In this document: piece by piece, positions 1 to 5,081 of the stretch | Layout: each line of letters begins with the position of its first letter | Numbering within the stretch: the stretch's first letter is position 1 | DNA from: JACDBD01 sp050743385 | GTDB taxonomy: Bacteria; Actinomycetota; Acidimicrobiia; IMCC26256; JACDBD01 | Length of the DNA: 5,081 nt | Direction of reading: 5' to 3' | NCBI GenBank assembly: GCA_050743385.1 | Contig: JBOGFJ010000251.1 | Location: forward strand, 1 to 5,081 | Notes under the pieces: model-generated | The model's input: the letters and a program-made list of their open reading frames with translations, nothing else | Database searches by the model: none | Told to the model about the DNA's origin: nothing | Made by a program: the position numbers and the translations under genes

Positions 1-23
1 GGGCTGATGTCGCGCCTGTGCCA

Positions 24-671
24 TCAGCTGTCGTCGGCCGGTCCACCGCGACGACGTGTGGCGAGCTCGAACAGTCGCCGCTTCCGAGACCGGCGGGGGA
101 GCGGAGCGGCGAGCACTCGGCGCAGGCGAGGCTCGAAGTGGGCAAGGGGCTGGAAGTCGCCGCTGTCGCGGTTCGCGGCCACGTCCCACTCGTCGACGAA
201 CCGCCGGGCCAGCCGGTAATGGCGGCGGAGGCGATGTCGGTAGCGCGCGTGTCGTCGCAGCCCCGCACGCCGGTGTCGGGCGATGAAGTCTTCGTGGACG
301 GAGACGGCCCACGAGATCTCGCTCCGCACGTAGGGCCTGATGATCTCGGCCGAGAGGCGGCCGTGACGGTCATGACCCCTGACGGCTGATCCGATGTCGT
401 GGCACAGGGCGGCCACGACGAGCTGGTCGTCGGCACCGTCCTGCTCGGCGAGCGTCGCCGTGCGTAGTGAATGGTGCAACAGATTGCCGGTGTTCGCGTT
501 CACGCTCTCGATGTGGCCGAGGGTGCGCAGGAGCTCGAGCACGACGTCGACAGTCCGCCCGGTTCCCTCTTCTCGCTCTACGTCCGGTGATCGCGCGCCG
601 GGCTCAGACGACGTCGCGGCGTCGACGACTCGCGTGTGCGCCACGGGGCGATGGTAATCGGAACAGGTCAT
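24..671 (-). CDS. HD-domain protein, PhnZ/inositol-oxygenase-like metal site
   Basis: The 215-residue product has an HD-domain core with all expected metal ligands: H67 (in LLHHSLRTA), H91-D92 (VAALCHDIG), H103 (RHGRLSAEII), H126 (VSVHEDFIARH) and D163 (DEWDVAAN). The order H...HD...H...H...D, with about 24 residues between the first two His and a late Asp in a WD motif, is the pattern of diiron HD oxygenases such as PhnZ and of relatives annotated as HD phosphohydrolases. Whether this one oxidises or hydrolyses, and on what substrate, cannot be read from sequence. No signal peptide or membrane segment is seen, so it is probably cytoplasmic. The N-terminal ~40 residues look disordered and the C-terminal ~75 are Arg/His-rich. 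ATG 671 is preferred over in-frame ATG 701 and GTG 710 because GAGGAG sits 8 nt upstream and the likely -10 lies at 697-702. It is divergent from the fucosyltransferase-like gene, 41 bp away. Confidence 0.82.
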   Translation of the reverse strand: MTCSDYHRPVAHTRVVDAATSSEPGARSPDVEREEGTGRTVDVVLELLRTLGHIESVNANTGNLLHHSLRTATLAEQDGADDQLVVAALCHDIGSAVRGHDRHGRLSAEIIRPYVRSEISWAVSVHEDFIARHRRAGLRRHARYRHRLRRHYRLARRFVDEWDVAANRDSGDFQPLAHFEPRLRRVLAAPLPRRSRKRRLFELATRRRGGPADDS

Positions 672-679
672 CGGGCCAG

Positions 680-685
680 CTCCTC
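680..685 (-). promoter_or_regulatory. Shine-Dalgarno GAGGAG of the HD-domain gene
   Basis: On the minus strand GAGGAG lies 8 nt before ATG 671, the only strong ribosome-binding site upstream of any candidate start of this gene. It decides for the 215-residue form over the two longer ones. Confidence 0.7.
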
Positions 686-696
686 GGCGCGGTGGC

Positions 697-702
697 AACA
701 TA
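697..702 (-). promoter_or_regulatory. Candidate -10 element TATGTT for the HD-domain gene
   Basis: TATGTT on the minus strand fits the TAnnnT consensus of housekeeping sigma factors. A start about 7 nt downstream (near 690) would give a leader of about 20 nt that contains the GAGGAG site and excludes the upstream start codons. No recognisable -35 is seen at 17-18 bp, so this is a prediction only. Confidence 0.35.
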
Positions 703-712
703 CCGCTCACTC

Positions 713-1705
713 ATGAACAGCCCTTTCGCGCCCGAGGCTCTCGTGGCCGTTCGACCCACCGGTGGCCTCTGCAACCGCCTGCGAGTGATCTCGTCGTTCC
801 AGGTGCTCGCCCGCTACACCGGACGGGAACTGCGCGTGTGCTGGGGGCCGAGCATCGGCTTCTCCGCCGAGGACCTTTCCGAGCTCTTCGACAACCAGTT
901 CGCGCGTCTGAGCGAGTCCGAGTTCGAGCAGCTCTGCGCGGACGCCCTCTGCCTCCACGACGTCATCACCCCCGGTTGGGAGGGCGAGCGCGTCTGGCAA
1001 GGAGATCCCGTTGCGGGGGTGCGAGAGGTCCTCGACGCCAATGCTCGTCCCATGGTCGCCTACGAGGGTGTCTTTGCCGTGGACGGTCTGGTGGGGCCGG
1101 CCGCCGCCACTCAGCTCCCCACGTCCTTCCGCTCCGACTACCTGGCCGAGCTTCGGATGTGGCGTCCGGTCGCACCGCTTCGGCGGGTCGTCGACGAGCT
1201 CGCGGCGGGGTTCGATTCCGGCACCGTCGGCGTCCATGCGCGCCGCGGCGACGCCGTGATCCACCACCGCCTGGGGCGCTACTTCCGCCAGTCGTCGGAT
1301 GCGGCGTTCTTTGCTCGCATGGATCGACTCCTCCATGAAGATCCCGGCAGCACGTTCTTCCTCGCGACCGACAGCGCCGAGACCGAAGCCCGGTTCCGTG
1401 AGCGGTACGGCTCGGTCCTGCGCACGAACTCGGAGAAGCAGTTCGTCGACAGCCTGCCTTCGCAGCCCAAGGAGAATCAGCGGGACGCCGTCGTCGACCT
1501 GTTCACGCTCGCCCGAACCGGGCACGTCCTGGGCAGCTGCTACAGCAGCTTCTCTCGGGCCGCCGCCGACCTCGGAGACGTGCCCCTCGAGGTCGTGCTC
1601 GCCCACCCGTTCCGGTACCGGGTGCGGGGAAAGCTCCTCCAGGGTCACCGCGCGCTACGCGCGCGCGCCCGGTCGCTCGCCCGGCGCCTCGGATCGGGCC
1701 GGTGA
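713..1705 (+). CDS. Fucosyltransferase-like glycosyltransferase
   Basis: The 330-residue product carries signatures of the superfamily that includes alpha-1,2, alpha-1,6 (NodZ/FUT8) and protein O-fucosyltransferases. GGLCNRLR lies at residues 17-24 near the N-terminus and HARRGD at 175-180, where the Arg normally contacts the GDP-sugar phosphates. FFLATD (215-220) and a C-terminal DLF...GSCYSSFSRAA segment (262-284) match the second Rossmann half. No signal peptide or membrane helix is seen; the last 30 residues are strongly basic and could bind membrane or a polyanionic acceptor. Use of GDP-L-fucose is inferred from the family and from the convergent GDP-L-fucose synthase gene; the acceptor is unknown and another donor is possible. 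ATG 713 is chosen because homology begins about 12 residues later; the open frame extends back to 467, but that part is antisense to the HD gene. The upstream ribosome-binding site is poor. Confidence 0.8.
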   Translation: MNSPFAPEALVAVRPTGGLCNRLRVISSFQVLARYTGRELRVCWGPSIGFSAEDLSELFDNQFARLSESEFEQLCADALCLHDVITPGWEGERVWQGDPVAGVREVLDANARPMVAYEGVFAVDGLVGPAAATQLPTSFRSDYLAELRMWRPVAPLRRVVDELAAGFDSGTVGVHARRGDAVIHHRLGRYFRQSSDAAFFARMDRLLHEDPGSTFFLATDSAETEARFRERYGSVLRTNSEKQFVDSLPSQPKENQRDAVVDLFTLARTGHVLGSCYSSFSRAAADLGDVPLEVVLAHPFRYRVRGKLLQGHRALRARARSLARRLGSGR

Positions 1706-1713
1706 CCGATCCG
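1690..1713. terminator. Candidate bidirectional hairpin between convergent genes
   Basis: A perfect 8-bp inverted repeat, CGGATCGG (1690-1697) and CCGATCCG (1706-1713), encloses an 8-nt loop holding the TGA of the fucosyltransferase-like gene and ends two bases before the stop of GDP-fucose synthase. A second GATCGG at 1719-1724 can pair instead with CCGATC at 1706-1711. The position at a convergent junction suggests a terminator for both transcripts, but there is no T-tract, so intrinsic activity is uncertain. Confidence 0.4.
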
Positions 1714-1714
1714 C

Positions 1715-2683
1715 TCACGATCGGCGGGCTTCGGCCTCCACGCGGTGCCCGAGATACCAATCCACGGTCCGCCGGAGCCCGGCGTCGAACGGCATCTCGG
1801 CTCGGAAGCCGAACAGCTCGTACGCGCGGGTCGTGTCGAGTTGCCTCCGCGGCTGCCCGTCGGGTTTCGCCGGATCCCAGCGGAGCTCCCCCGCGAAGCC
1901 GACCGCGTTCGCGATTCGCTCGGCTAGGTCGCGGATCGGCATCTCCTCACCCGATCCGAGGTTGACCGGCTCGGCACCGTCGTAACGCTCGGCCGCGGCC
2001 ACGATCCCCCGGGCGGCGTCGTCGACGTAGAGGAACTCGCGGCTGGCCGACCCGGTACCCCACACGACGATCGCTTCCTCGTCACGTTCCTTGGCGTCGA
2101 CGCATTTCTTGATCAGCGCCGGGATCACGTGCGAGACGGCGGGATGGAATTTGTCGCCCGGACCGTACAAGTTCGTAGGCATCAGATAGACGACGTTCTG
2201 CCCGTGTTGGGCCCGGTTGGCCTGCGCGTGCACGAGCAGCGCCTTCTTGGCGACGCCGTACGGTGCGTTGGTGTCCTCGGGGTAGCCGTTCCAGAGGCTC
2301 TCCTCCCGGAACGGCACCGGGGTCAACCTGGGATAGGAGCAGATGGTCCCGACCACGACGGTCTTCGGAGTGCCTCGCCTGCGGGCGGCCTCGATCACGT
2401 AGGTTCCCATCAGCAGGTTGTCCAGATAGATGTCGGCGGGACGTTCCCGGTTGGCGCCGATCCCACCGACGCGCGCGGCCAGGTGGATGACGAGATCGGG
2501 CTCTGACTTGTCGAACATCGCATCGACGTCGCCGGGGCGGCTGACGTCGAACACTGAGGACGCGGGAGCCACCACGTCGGTCGCGCCCCGTTCGGCCAGC
2601 TGCTGGAGCACTGCCCGGCCCACGAAACCGCCGCCGCCGGTCACGAGCACCCGACCGTCCAGGGTCGACCCCGAGGGCATCAC
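1715..2683 (-). CDS. fcl: GDP-L-fucose synthase (epimerase/reductase)
   Basis: It converts GDP-4-keto-6-deoxy-D-mannose to GDP-L-fucose with NADPH, the last step of de novo GDP-fucose synthesis in the cytoplasm. The 322-residue length is typical. The extended-SDR features are all present: TGGGGFVG nucleotide loop (15-22), HLAARVGGI (67-75), GTICSYP with the catalytic Cys at 115, YGVAK with Tyr142 and Lys146, the acid His185 in SHVIPALI, REFLYVDD (215-222) and the substrate loop KPDGQPRR (273-280). GTICSYP instead of the E. coli GSSCIYP is a variant I recall from other bacterial members and should be functional. The start is GTG 2683 or, more likely, ATG 2680, with AAGG a few bases upstream. 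Either overlaps the stop of the upstream DUF6817 gene, so the two are probably translationally coupled. The dehydratase (gmd) that supplies its substrate is not in the window. Confidence 0.95.
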   Translation of the reverse strand: MMPSGSTLDGRVLVTGGGGFVGRAVLQQLAERGATDVVAPASSVFDVSRPGDVDAMFDKSEPDLVIHLAARVGGIGANRERPADIYLDNLLMGTYVIEAARRRGTPKTVVVGTICSYPRLTPVPFREESLWNGYPEDTNAPYGVAKKALLVHAQANRAQHGQNVVYLMPTNLYGPGDKFHPAVSHVIPALIKKCVDAKERDEEAIVVWGTGSASREFLYVDDAARGIVAAAERYDGAEPVNLGSGEEMPIRDLAERIANAVGFAGELRWDPAKPDGQPRRQLDTTRAYELFGFRAEMPFDAGLRRTVDWYLGHRVEAEARRS

Positions 2684-3594
2684 TCGACCTTAGGTGCGCC
2701 ACCCCGGAGCAGGCGATAGCACCGCCTCGCTCCGGGAATCGACGCGACGACGCGTCGTAGCCGTAGCCAGGGTCGGAGCCGGTGTGATCGGGGGGCGAGC
2801 GGCGGCGGGCTGCGGCCGTCGACGAGCGAAGCGGCGACGTCGCCCCGCGTCTCTTCGTCGTGCATCGCCGCCAAGCGTGATGCGAGCGTCGGCGCGCCCA
2901 ACTCGGCGGCGAGGCGTACCATCAACTCCATCGCCGCCGGCAGTCGCATCGCCGGCGGCGACGAGTCGAGCCGGACGCCGAGATCCGAGTGCTCCTCCAC
3001 CTCACCGGCGATGCGGAGCAACACGACATCACGCATCCGTGACGAGCCGCGCCGGGCGACCGCCGCGGCGCGCTGGAGATCATCCACCGTGTACACCAGG
3101 CTCGCGTAGGCGCACGCGATCGCCTCGGCGTCGGCACCGACGGTCGCCCGGAGGATTCGGCGCTTCCGGTCGGTCACGCCCCGCCCTCCATCACCCCACT
3201 CGCCATGGTTGTAGATCGCGTGCACGAGCCCGGCGAGCACCAACTCTCGGCGTCCGTCGACGTCGGCAGCGACGCTCGCAGTGCCCACGAGGTGGGCGAC
3301 GAACGGTTTGCGCGAGCGGCGGCGCTGCCCGACGAAGAGCTCGTCGACGAGCTCGTAGGCGTCGTCGGCGACCGCGATCGCGGCGTCGTCCCAGTTGGCG
3401 AGCCGCAGCTGCCGGTAGAGCTGGAGGTTCGTCTGCGCGATCCATTGGGAACCCGGCTCGGTTTCGTCGGCGGGCGCAGGTCCAACGTGGGGCAGAAAGG
3501 GCGAGGTGATCGCGCCGTTTATACTCCGCCGGATGGTGGAGGCGGAGCAGACCGGGATGCAGGCGTTCGCGCTGCGCGCCGATGTGGTGGTCAC
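2680..3594 (-). CDS. DUF6817-type protein with degenerate HD-like core
   Basis: Residue numbers count from GTG 3594 (304 residues). The conserved part begins at QTNLQLYRQLR (54-64) and continues with KPFVAHLVGTASVAA (96-110), AGLVHAIYNHGEWG (121-134), VVLLRIAGEVEEHSDLG (190-206) and MELMVRLAAELGAPTLASRL (222-241). I recognise this as the DUF6817 family, distantly HD-like: H101 and H125 take the first positions, but the HD Asp is replaced (HAIY), so phosphohydrolase activity is doubtful. Function is unknown. The last 40 residues are basic and Pro/Arg-rich. It overlaps the start of GDP-fucose synthase (TGATG), implying joint expression. The start is unresolved. The nearest canonical in-frame starts, GTG 3594 and TTG 3636, lie antisense inside the PqqD-like gene without a good ribosome-binding site. 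A predicted transcript start falls at in-frame ATC 3510 (residue 29). The real protein probably begins near residue 29. Confidence 0.75.
   Translation of the reverse strand: MTTTSARSANACIPVCSASTIRRSINGAITSPFLPHVGPAPADETEPGSQWIAQTNLQLYRQLRLANWDDAAIAVADDAYELVDELFVGQRRRSRKPFVAHLVGTASVAADVDGRRELVLAGLVHAIYNHGEWGDGGRGVTDRKRRILRATVGADAEAIACAYASLVYTVDDLQRAAAVARRGSSRMRDVVLLRIAGEVEEHSDLGVRLDSSPPAMRLPAAMELMVRLAAELGAPTLASRLAAMHDEETRGDVAASLVDGRSPPPLAPRSHRLRPWLRLRRVVASIPGARRCYRLLRGGAPKVE
3517..3525. promoter_or_regulatory. Candidate bidirectional promoter with overlapping -10 elements
   Basis: GTTTATACT in otherwise very GC-rich DNA contains TATACT (3520-3525) on the plus strand and TATAAA (3523-3518) on the minus strand, sharing the self-complementary TATA. 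The plus start predicted 7-8 nt downstream falls on or next to the A of ATG 3533, giving a leaderless mRNA for the PqqD-like gene. The minus start falls near 3510-3511, at the beginning of the DUF6817 conserved region. No clear -35 is visible on either strand. Confidence 0.45.
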
Positions 3595-3934
3595 GGTGCT
3601 CGACGACGGCGCCGTACTGCTCGACCTCGACAGCAAGTACTTCTACGAGTTGAACGGGTCGGCATGGGCGGTCACCCGCCTCTTCGAGGTCGGTGCGACT
3701 CCCGACCAGGCCGAGGCCGCAGCGAGGTCGTGGGGCGCACCCGACGGCATCGTCGAGTCGGTACTCGCCGCCCTCGCCGCCGAGGGCCTCGTAGCCGCCA
3801 CGCCGGCCGGTTCGAGTCCCGAGGTTCCGGCCTACGAGGGGGTGTGGGACGAGCCTCGGGTCGAGAAGCAGCCCGAACCGCTCCAGCGCGTGATGGTGAG
3901 CGCGTTCGATCCGAGCCTTCCGCTCGCCGAGTGA
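3533..3934 (+). CDS. PqqD/RRE-like protein with C-terminal tail
   Basis: The 133-residue product has a PqqD-type winged-helix fold signature at residues 12-88. Strands around VVVTVLDDGAVLLDLDSKYFYELN (18-41) are followed by GSAWAVTRLF, a GATPDQAEAAARSW helix and the third helix ending AAEGLV (82-87). Such domains are RiPP recognition elements that bind leader peptides and present them to modifying enzymes; that role here is inferred. A 45-residue tail after the domain contains YEGVWDEPRVEK (101-112), a LQRVMVSAFDPS segment and a PLAE terminus, unusual for plain PqqD. ATG 3533 is chosen because a TATACT -10 lies 7 nt upstream, fitting a leaderless transcript. GTG 3506 would add nine residues and has AAAGGG four bases before it. 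It is 4 bp upstream of the HPr-kinase-like gene and co-oriented, so the two probably act together. Confidence 0.8.
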   Translation: MVEAEQTGMQAFALRADVVVTVLDDGAVLLDLDSKYFYELNGSAWAVTRLFEVGATPDQAEAAARSWGAPDGIVESVLAALAAEGLVAATPAGSSPEVPAYEGVWDEPRVEKQPEPLQRVMVSAFDPSLPLAE

Positions 3935-3938
3935 GCCC

Positions 3939-4910
3939 GTGGCTCGTTCCACCTACGGCTGCGGGCCGCTCGAAGTGCAGCTGCAGGCGCCGGGTGGGTC
4001 GCTCGGCCCCCGCCTGAGAGACGCGCTCGCGCTCTACGACGTCGTTTGGGAGGGTCCCGGCCGCCGCGTGCACCTCGTGGCCGAGGTGGCCGAGCCGAAG
4101 CTCTCGCCTGCCGCGGGTGAGTTCCTGACCTGCGCACGGATGACGGTCGACACCACGCCCAGGGGCCTGCGGGCCACGACCGTGTCCGGCGCATGGGCCG
4201 AGGGCCACTTCGACGACGACGGCGAGCGCTGGGTCCTGGGCGCCTCAGCCGACCTTGCCGGCACCGACCTCGGCGATGCCGAGCAGCTGCTCACCCTGGT
4301 CTTGACGACCGGTTGGCGACGCTCCGGATGGGTGCCGGTTCACTCCGGCGCGGTGACCGACGGCGAGCGGTGCGCGCTCGTGTGCGCAGGCTCGGGCGGA
4401 GGCAAGAGCACGTTCACCGCCGCGCTCGTGCGACGCGGGTGGTCCACGCTCGGCGACGACAAGCTCTTACTGCGGCTCGTGGGCGCCGAGCCGGAGGTGG
4501 CCGCCCTCCTCCATACCTTCAATCTCGATCCCCGCACCACGGAGTGGTGGCCGGAGCTCGGGGATCTGTGGCGCTTGCCGGTCTACTCGGCGTGGACAGA
4601 CAAGCGTCGGGTGCCGGCCCGCGCCATCCGCGCCGACGGCGTGGCCATGGTGGCGGCACCGACCGACCTCTTTCTCCTCGAGCCGCATGCCGATGTCACC
4701 GAGACGCGTGTCGAGCCGCTCGCGCGCGAAGAGTTGCTCTCCTGCCTGCTGCACCAGACCGTCGTTCCCGACGACCGTGACCTAGCACGGCACATTGTCG
4801 GCACGGTTGTGCGGGTCGCCCGTCGGCTGGACGGATGGCGGATCCGCATCGGACGCAATGCGTACGTGGACCCGGAGGCGCTCGCCCCTGTCGAGGCGGT
4901 TCTCCGATGA
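3939..4910 (+). CDS. HPr kinase-like P-loop protein
   Basis: The 323-residue product has a variable N-terminal half (1-125) and a C-terminal kinase-like core. VPVHSGAV (132-139) precedes the Walker A motif GSGGGKST (151-158), then GWSTLGDD with paired Asp173-174, and FLLEP (245-249). The His, P-loop, Asp-Asp order is that of the HprK/P serine kinase domain, but the Glu that follows GKS in classical HprK is Thr here. This is typical of divergent HprK-like proteins, such as the HPr-rel-A group and the kinases that phosphorylate lasso peptides. A phosphorylation role is inferred; the substrate could be a peptide bound by the adjacent PqqD-like protein, or a small molecule or glycan. GTG 3939 lies 4 bp after the PqqD stop with only a weak ribosome-binding site, so coupling is likely. 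Its stop overlaps the next gene's start (ATGA). No membrane segment is seen. Confidence 0.83.
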   Translation: MARSTYGCGPLEVQLQAPGGSLGPRLRDALALYDVVWEGPGRRVHLVAEVAEPKLSPAAGEFLTCARMTVDTTPRGLRATTVSGAWAEGHFDDDGERWVLGASADLAGTDLGDAEQLLTLVLTTGWRRSGWVPVHSGAVTDGERCALVCAGSGGGKSTFTAALVRRGWSTLGDDKLLLRLVGAEPEVAALLHTFNLDPRTTEWWPELGDLWRLPVYSAWTDKRRVPARAIRADGVAMVAAPTDLFLLEPHADVTETRVEPLAREELLSCLLHQTVVPDDRDLARHIVGTVVRVARRLDGWRIRIGRNAYVDPEALAPVEAVLR

Positions 4911-5081
4911 CACCGTCGGTGAGTGTGGTGGTCCCGGTGCGCAACGGCGAGGACACGATCGGCGACCTGCTGCAGGCACTCGCGAACCAAGCCGGTGCTC
5001 CCGATGACACCGAGATCATCGTGGTCGACAACGGGTCATCCGACTGCACCCGCGACATCGTGCGGGCCGCGGGCGTGACCC
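4907..5081 (+). CDS. Family 2 glycosyltransferase, N-terminal part only
   Basis: The first 58 residues are present before the window ends. VSVVVPVRNGEDTI (5-18) followed by EIIVVDNGSSDCTRDIV (36-52) is the GT-A fold nucleotide-binding half of GT2 enzymes; Asp41 of DNGSSD is the usual nucleotide-contacting residue. Donor and acceptor cannot be judged from this fragment, and the DxD and catalytic base lie beyond the edge. The ATG overlaps the HPr-kinase-like stop by 4 bp (ATGA), with GAGGCGG about 8 nt upstream, so it belongs to the same operon. Its presence ties the PqqD/kinase pair to glycan assembly. Confidence 0.85.
   Translation, partial: MTPSVSVVVPVRNGEDTIGDLLQALANQAGAPDDTEIIVVDNGSSDCTRDIVRAAGVT

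Noticed and set aside
1..23. Possible tail of a gene entering from the left
   Set aside because: Only 23 bases precede the stop of the HD-domain gene and no frame gives recognisable protein, so nothing can be supported.
467..712. N-terminal extension of the fucosyltransferase-like reading frame back to 467
   Set aside because: It is Arg/Ser-rich, lies antisense over the HD-domain gene and precedes the conserved GGLxNRLR start region; ATG 713 fits the family.
707..1648. 313-codon open frame on the minus strand
   Set aside because: It lies entirely antisense to the fucosyltransferase-like gene, has no recognisable motif, and reflects GC-rich codon bias.
1649..1672. GCGCGC...GCGCGC run resembling a hairpin or Z-DNA tract
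   Set aside because: It encodes the Ala/Arg-rich C-terminal residues of the fucosyltransferase-like protein and is explained by codon bias.
2694..3509. 271-codon open frame on the plus strand
   Set aside because: Extremely Arg-rich translation without any domain, antisense to the conserved DUF6817 gene.
3191..3952. 253-codon open frame on the minus strand
   Set aside because: It overlaps both the DUF6817 and PqqD-like genes in a third frame with low-complexity Arg-rich sequence.
3205..4017. 270-codon open frame on the plus strand
   Set aside because: It runs across the DUF6817 and PqqD-like genes in a different frame, turns into Arg/Gly-rich noise and has no motif.

Overview
The window is high-GC, gene-dense bacterial DNA with strong G/C third-position bias, GTG starts and intergenic gaps of tens of bases or less. 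This fits a high-GC actinobacterium, possibly Acidimicrobiia-like, but that assignment is an inference from composition and gene style only. It reads as an accessory glycan / natural-product-like locus rather than core genome.

Layout, left to right: (1) 24-671, minus: a small HD-domain protein that keeps a complete set of His/Asp metal ligands in the PhnZ / myo-inositol-oxygenase-like arrangement. (2) 713-1705, plus, divergent from (1) across 41 bp: a glycosyltransferase of the fucosyltransferase-like superfamily (GGLxNRLR and HxRRGD motifs). (3) 1715-2683, minus, convergent with (2): GDP-L-fucose synthase, with all expected catalytic residues. (4) 2680 to about 3594, minus, translationally coupled upstream of (3): a DUF6817-type protein with a degenerate HD-like core and no convincing start codon. 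(5) 3533-3934, plus: a PqqD/RRE-like protein with a distinctive C-terminal tail. (6) 3939-4910, plus: an HPr-kinase-like P-loop protein. (7) 4907-5081, plus, running off the window: the N-terminus of a family 2 glycosyltransferase. Genes 5-7 form a tight operon (4-bp gap, then a 4-bp ATGA overlap).

Working model: gene 3 makes the donor GDP-L-fucose and gene 2 probably transfers fucose; the GDP-mannose 4,6-dehydratase needed for the pathway is not in the window. The PqqD-like and HPr-kinase-like pair resembles peptide-recognition / kinase pairs known from RiPP loci (phosphorylated lasso peptides) and from the so-called HPr-rel-A gene pairs. Here it is co-transcribed with a glycosyltransferase and lies back to back with the fucose genes. 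The two HD-type proteins of unknown substrate complete the set. A palindromic -10 sequence (GTTTATAC) around 3517-3524 probably drives both the plus operon, as a leaderless transcript, and the minus operon.

No tRNA, rRNA, CRISPR array, insertion sequence or long repeat was seen. No stretch over 300 bases lacks a gene.
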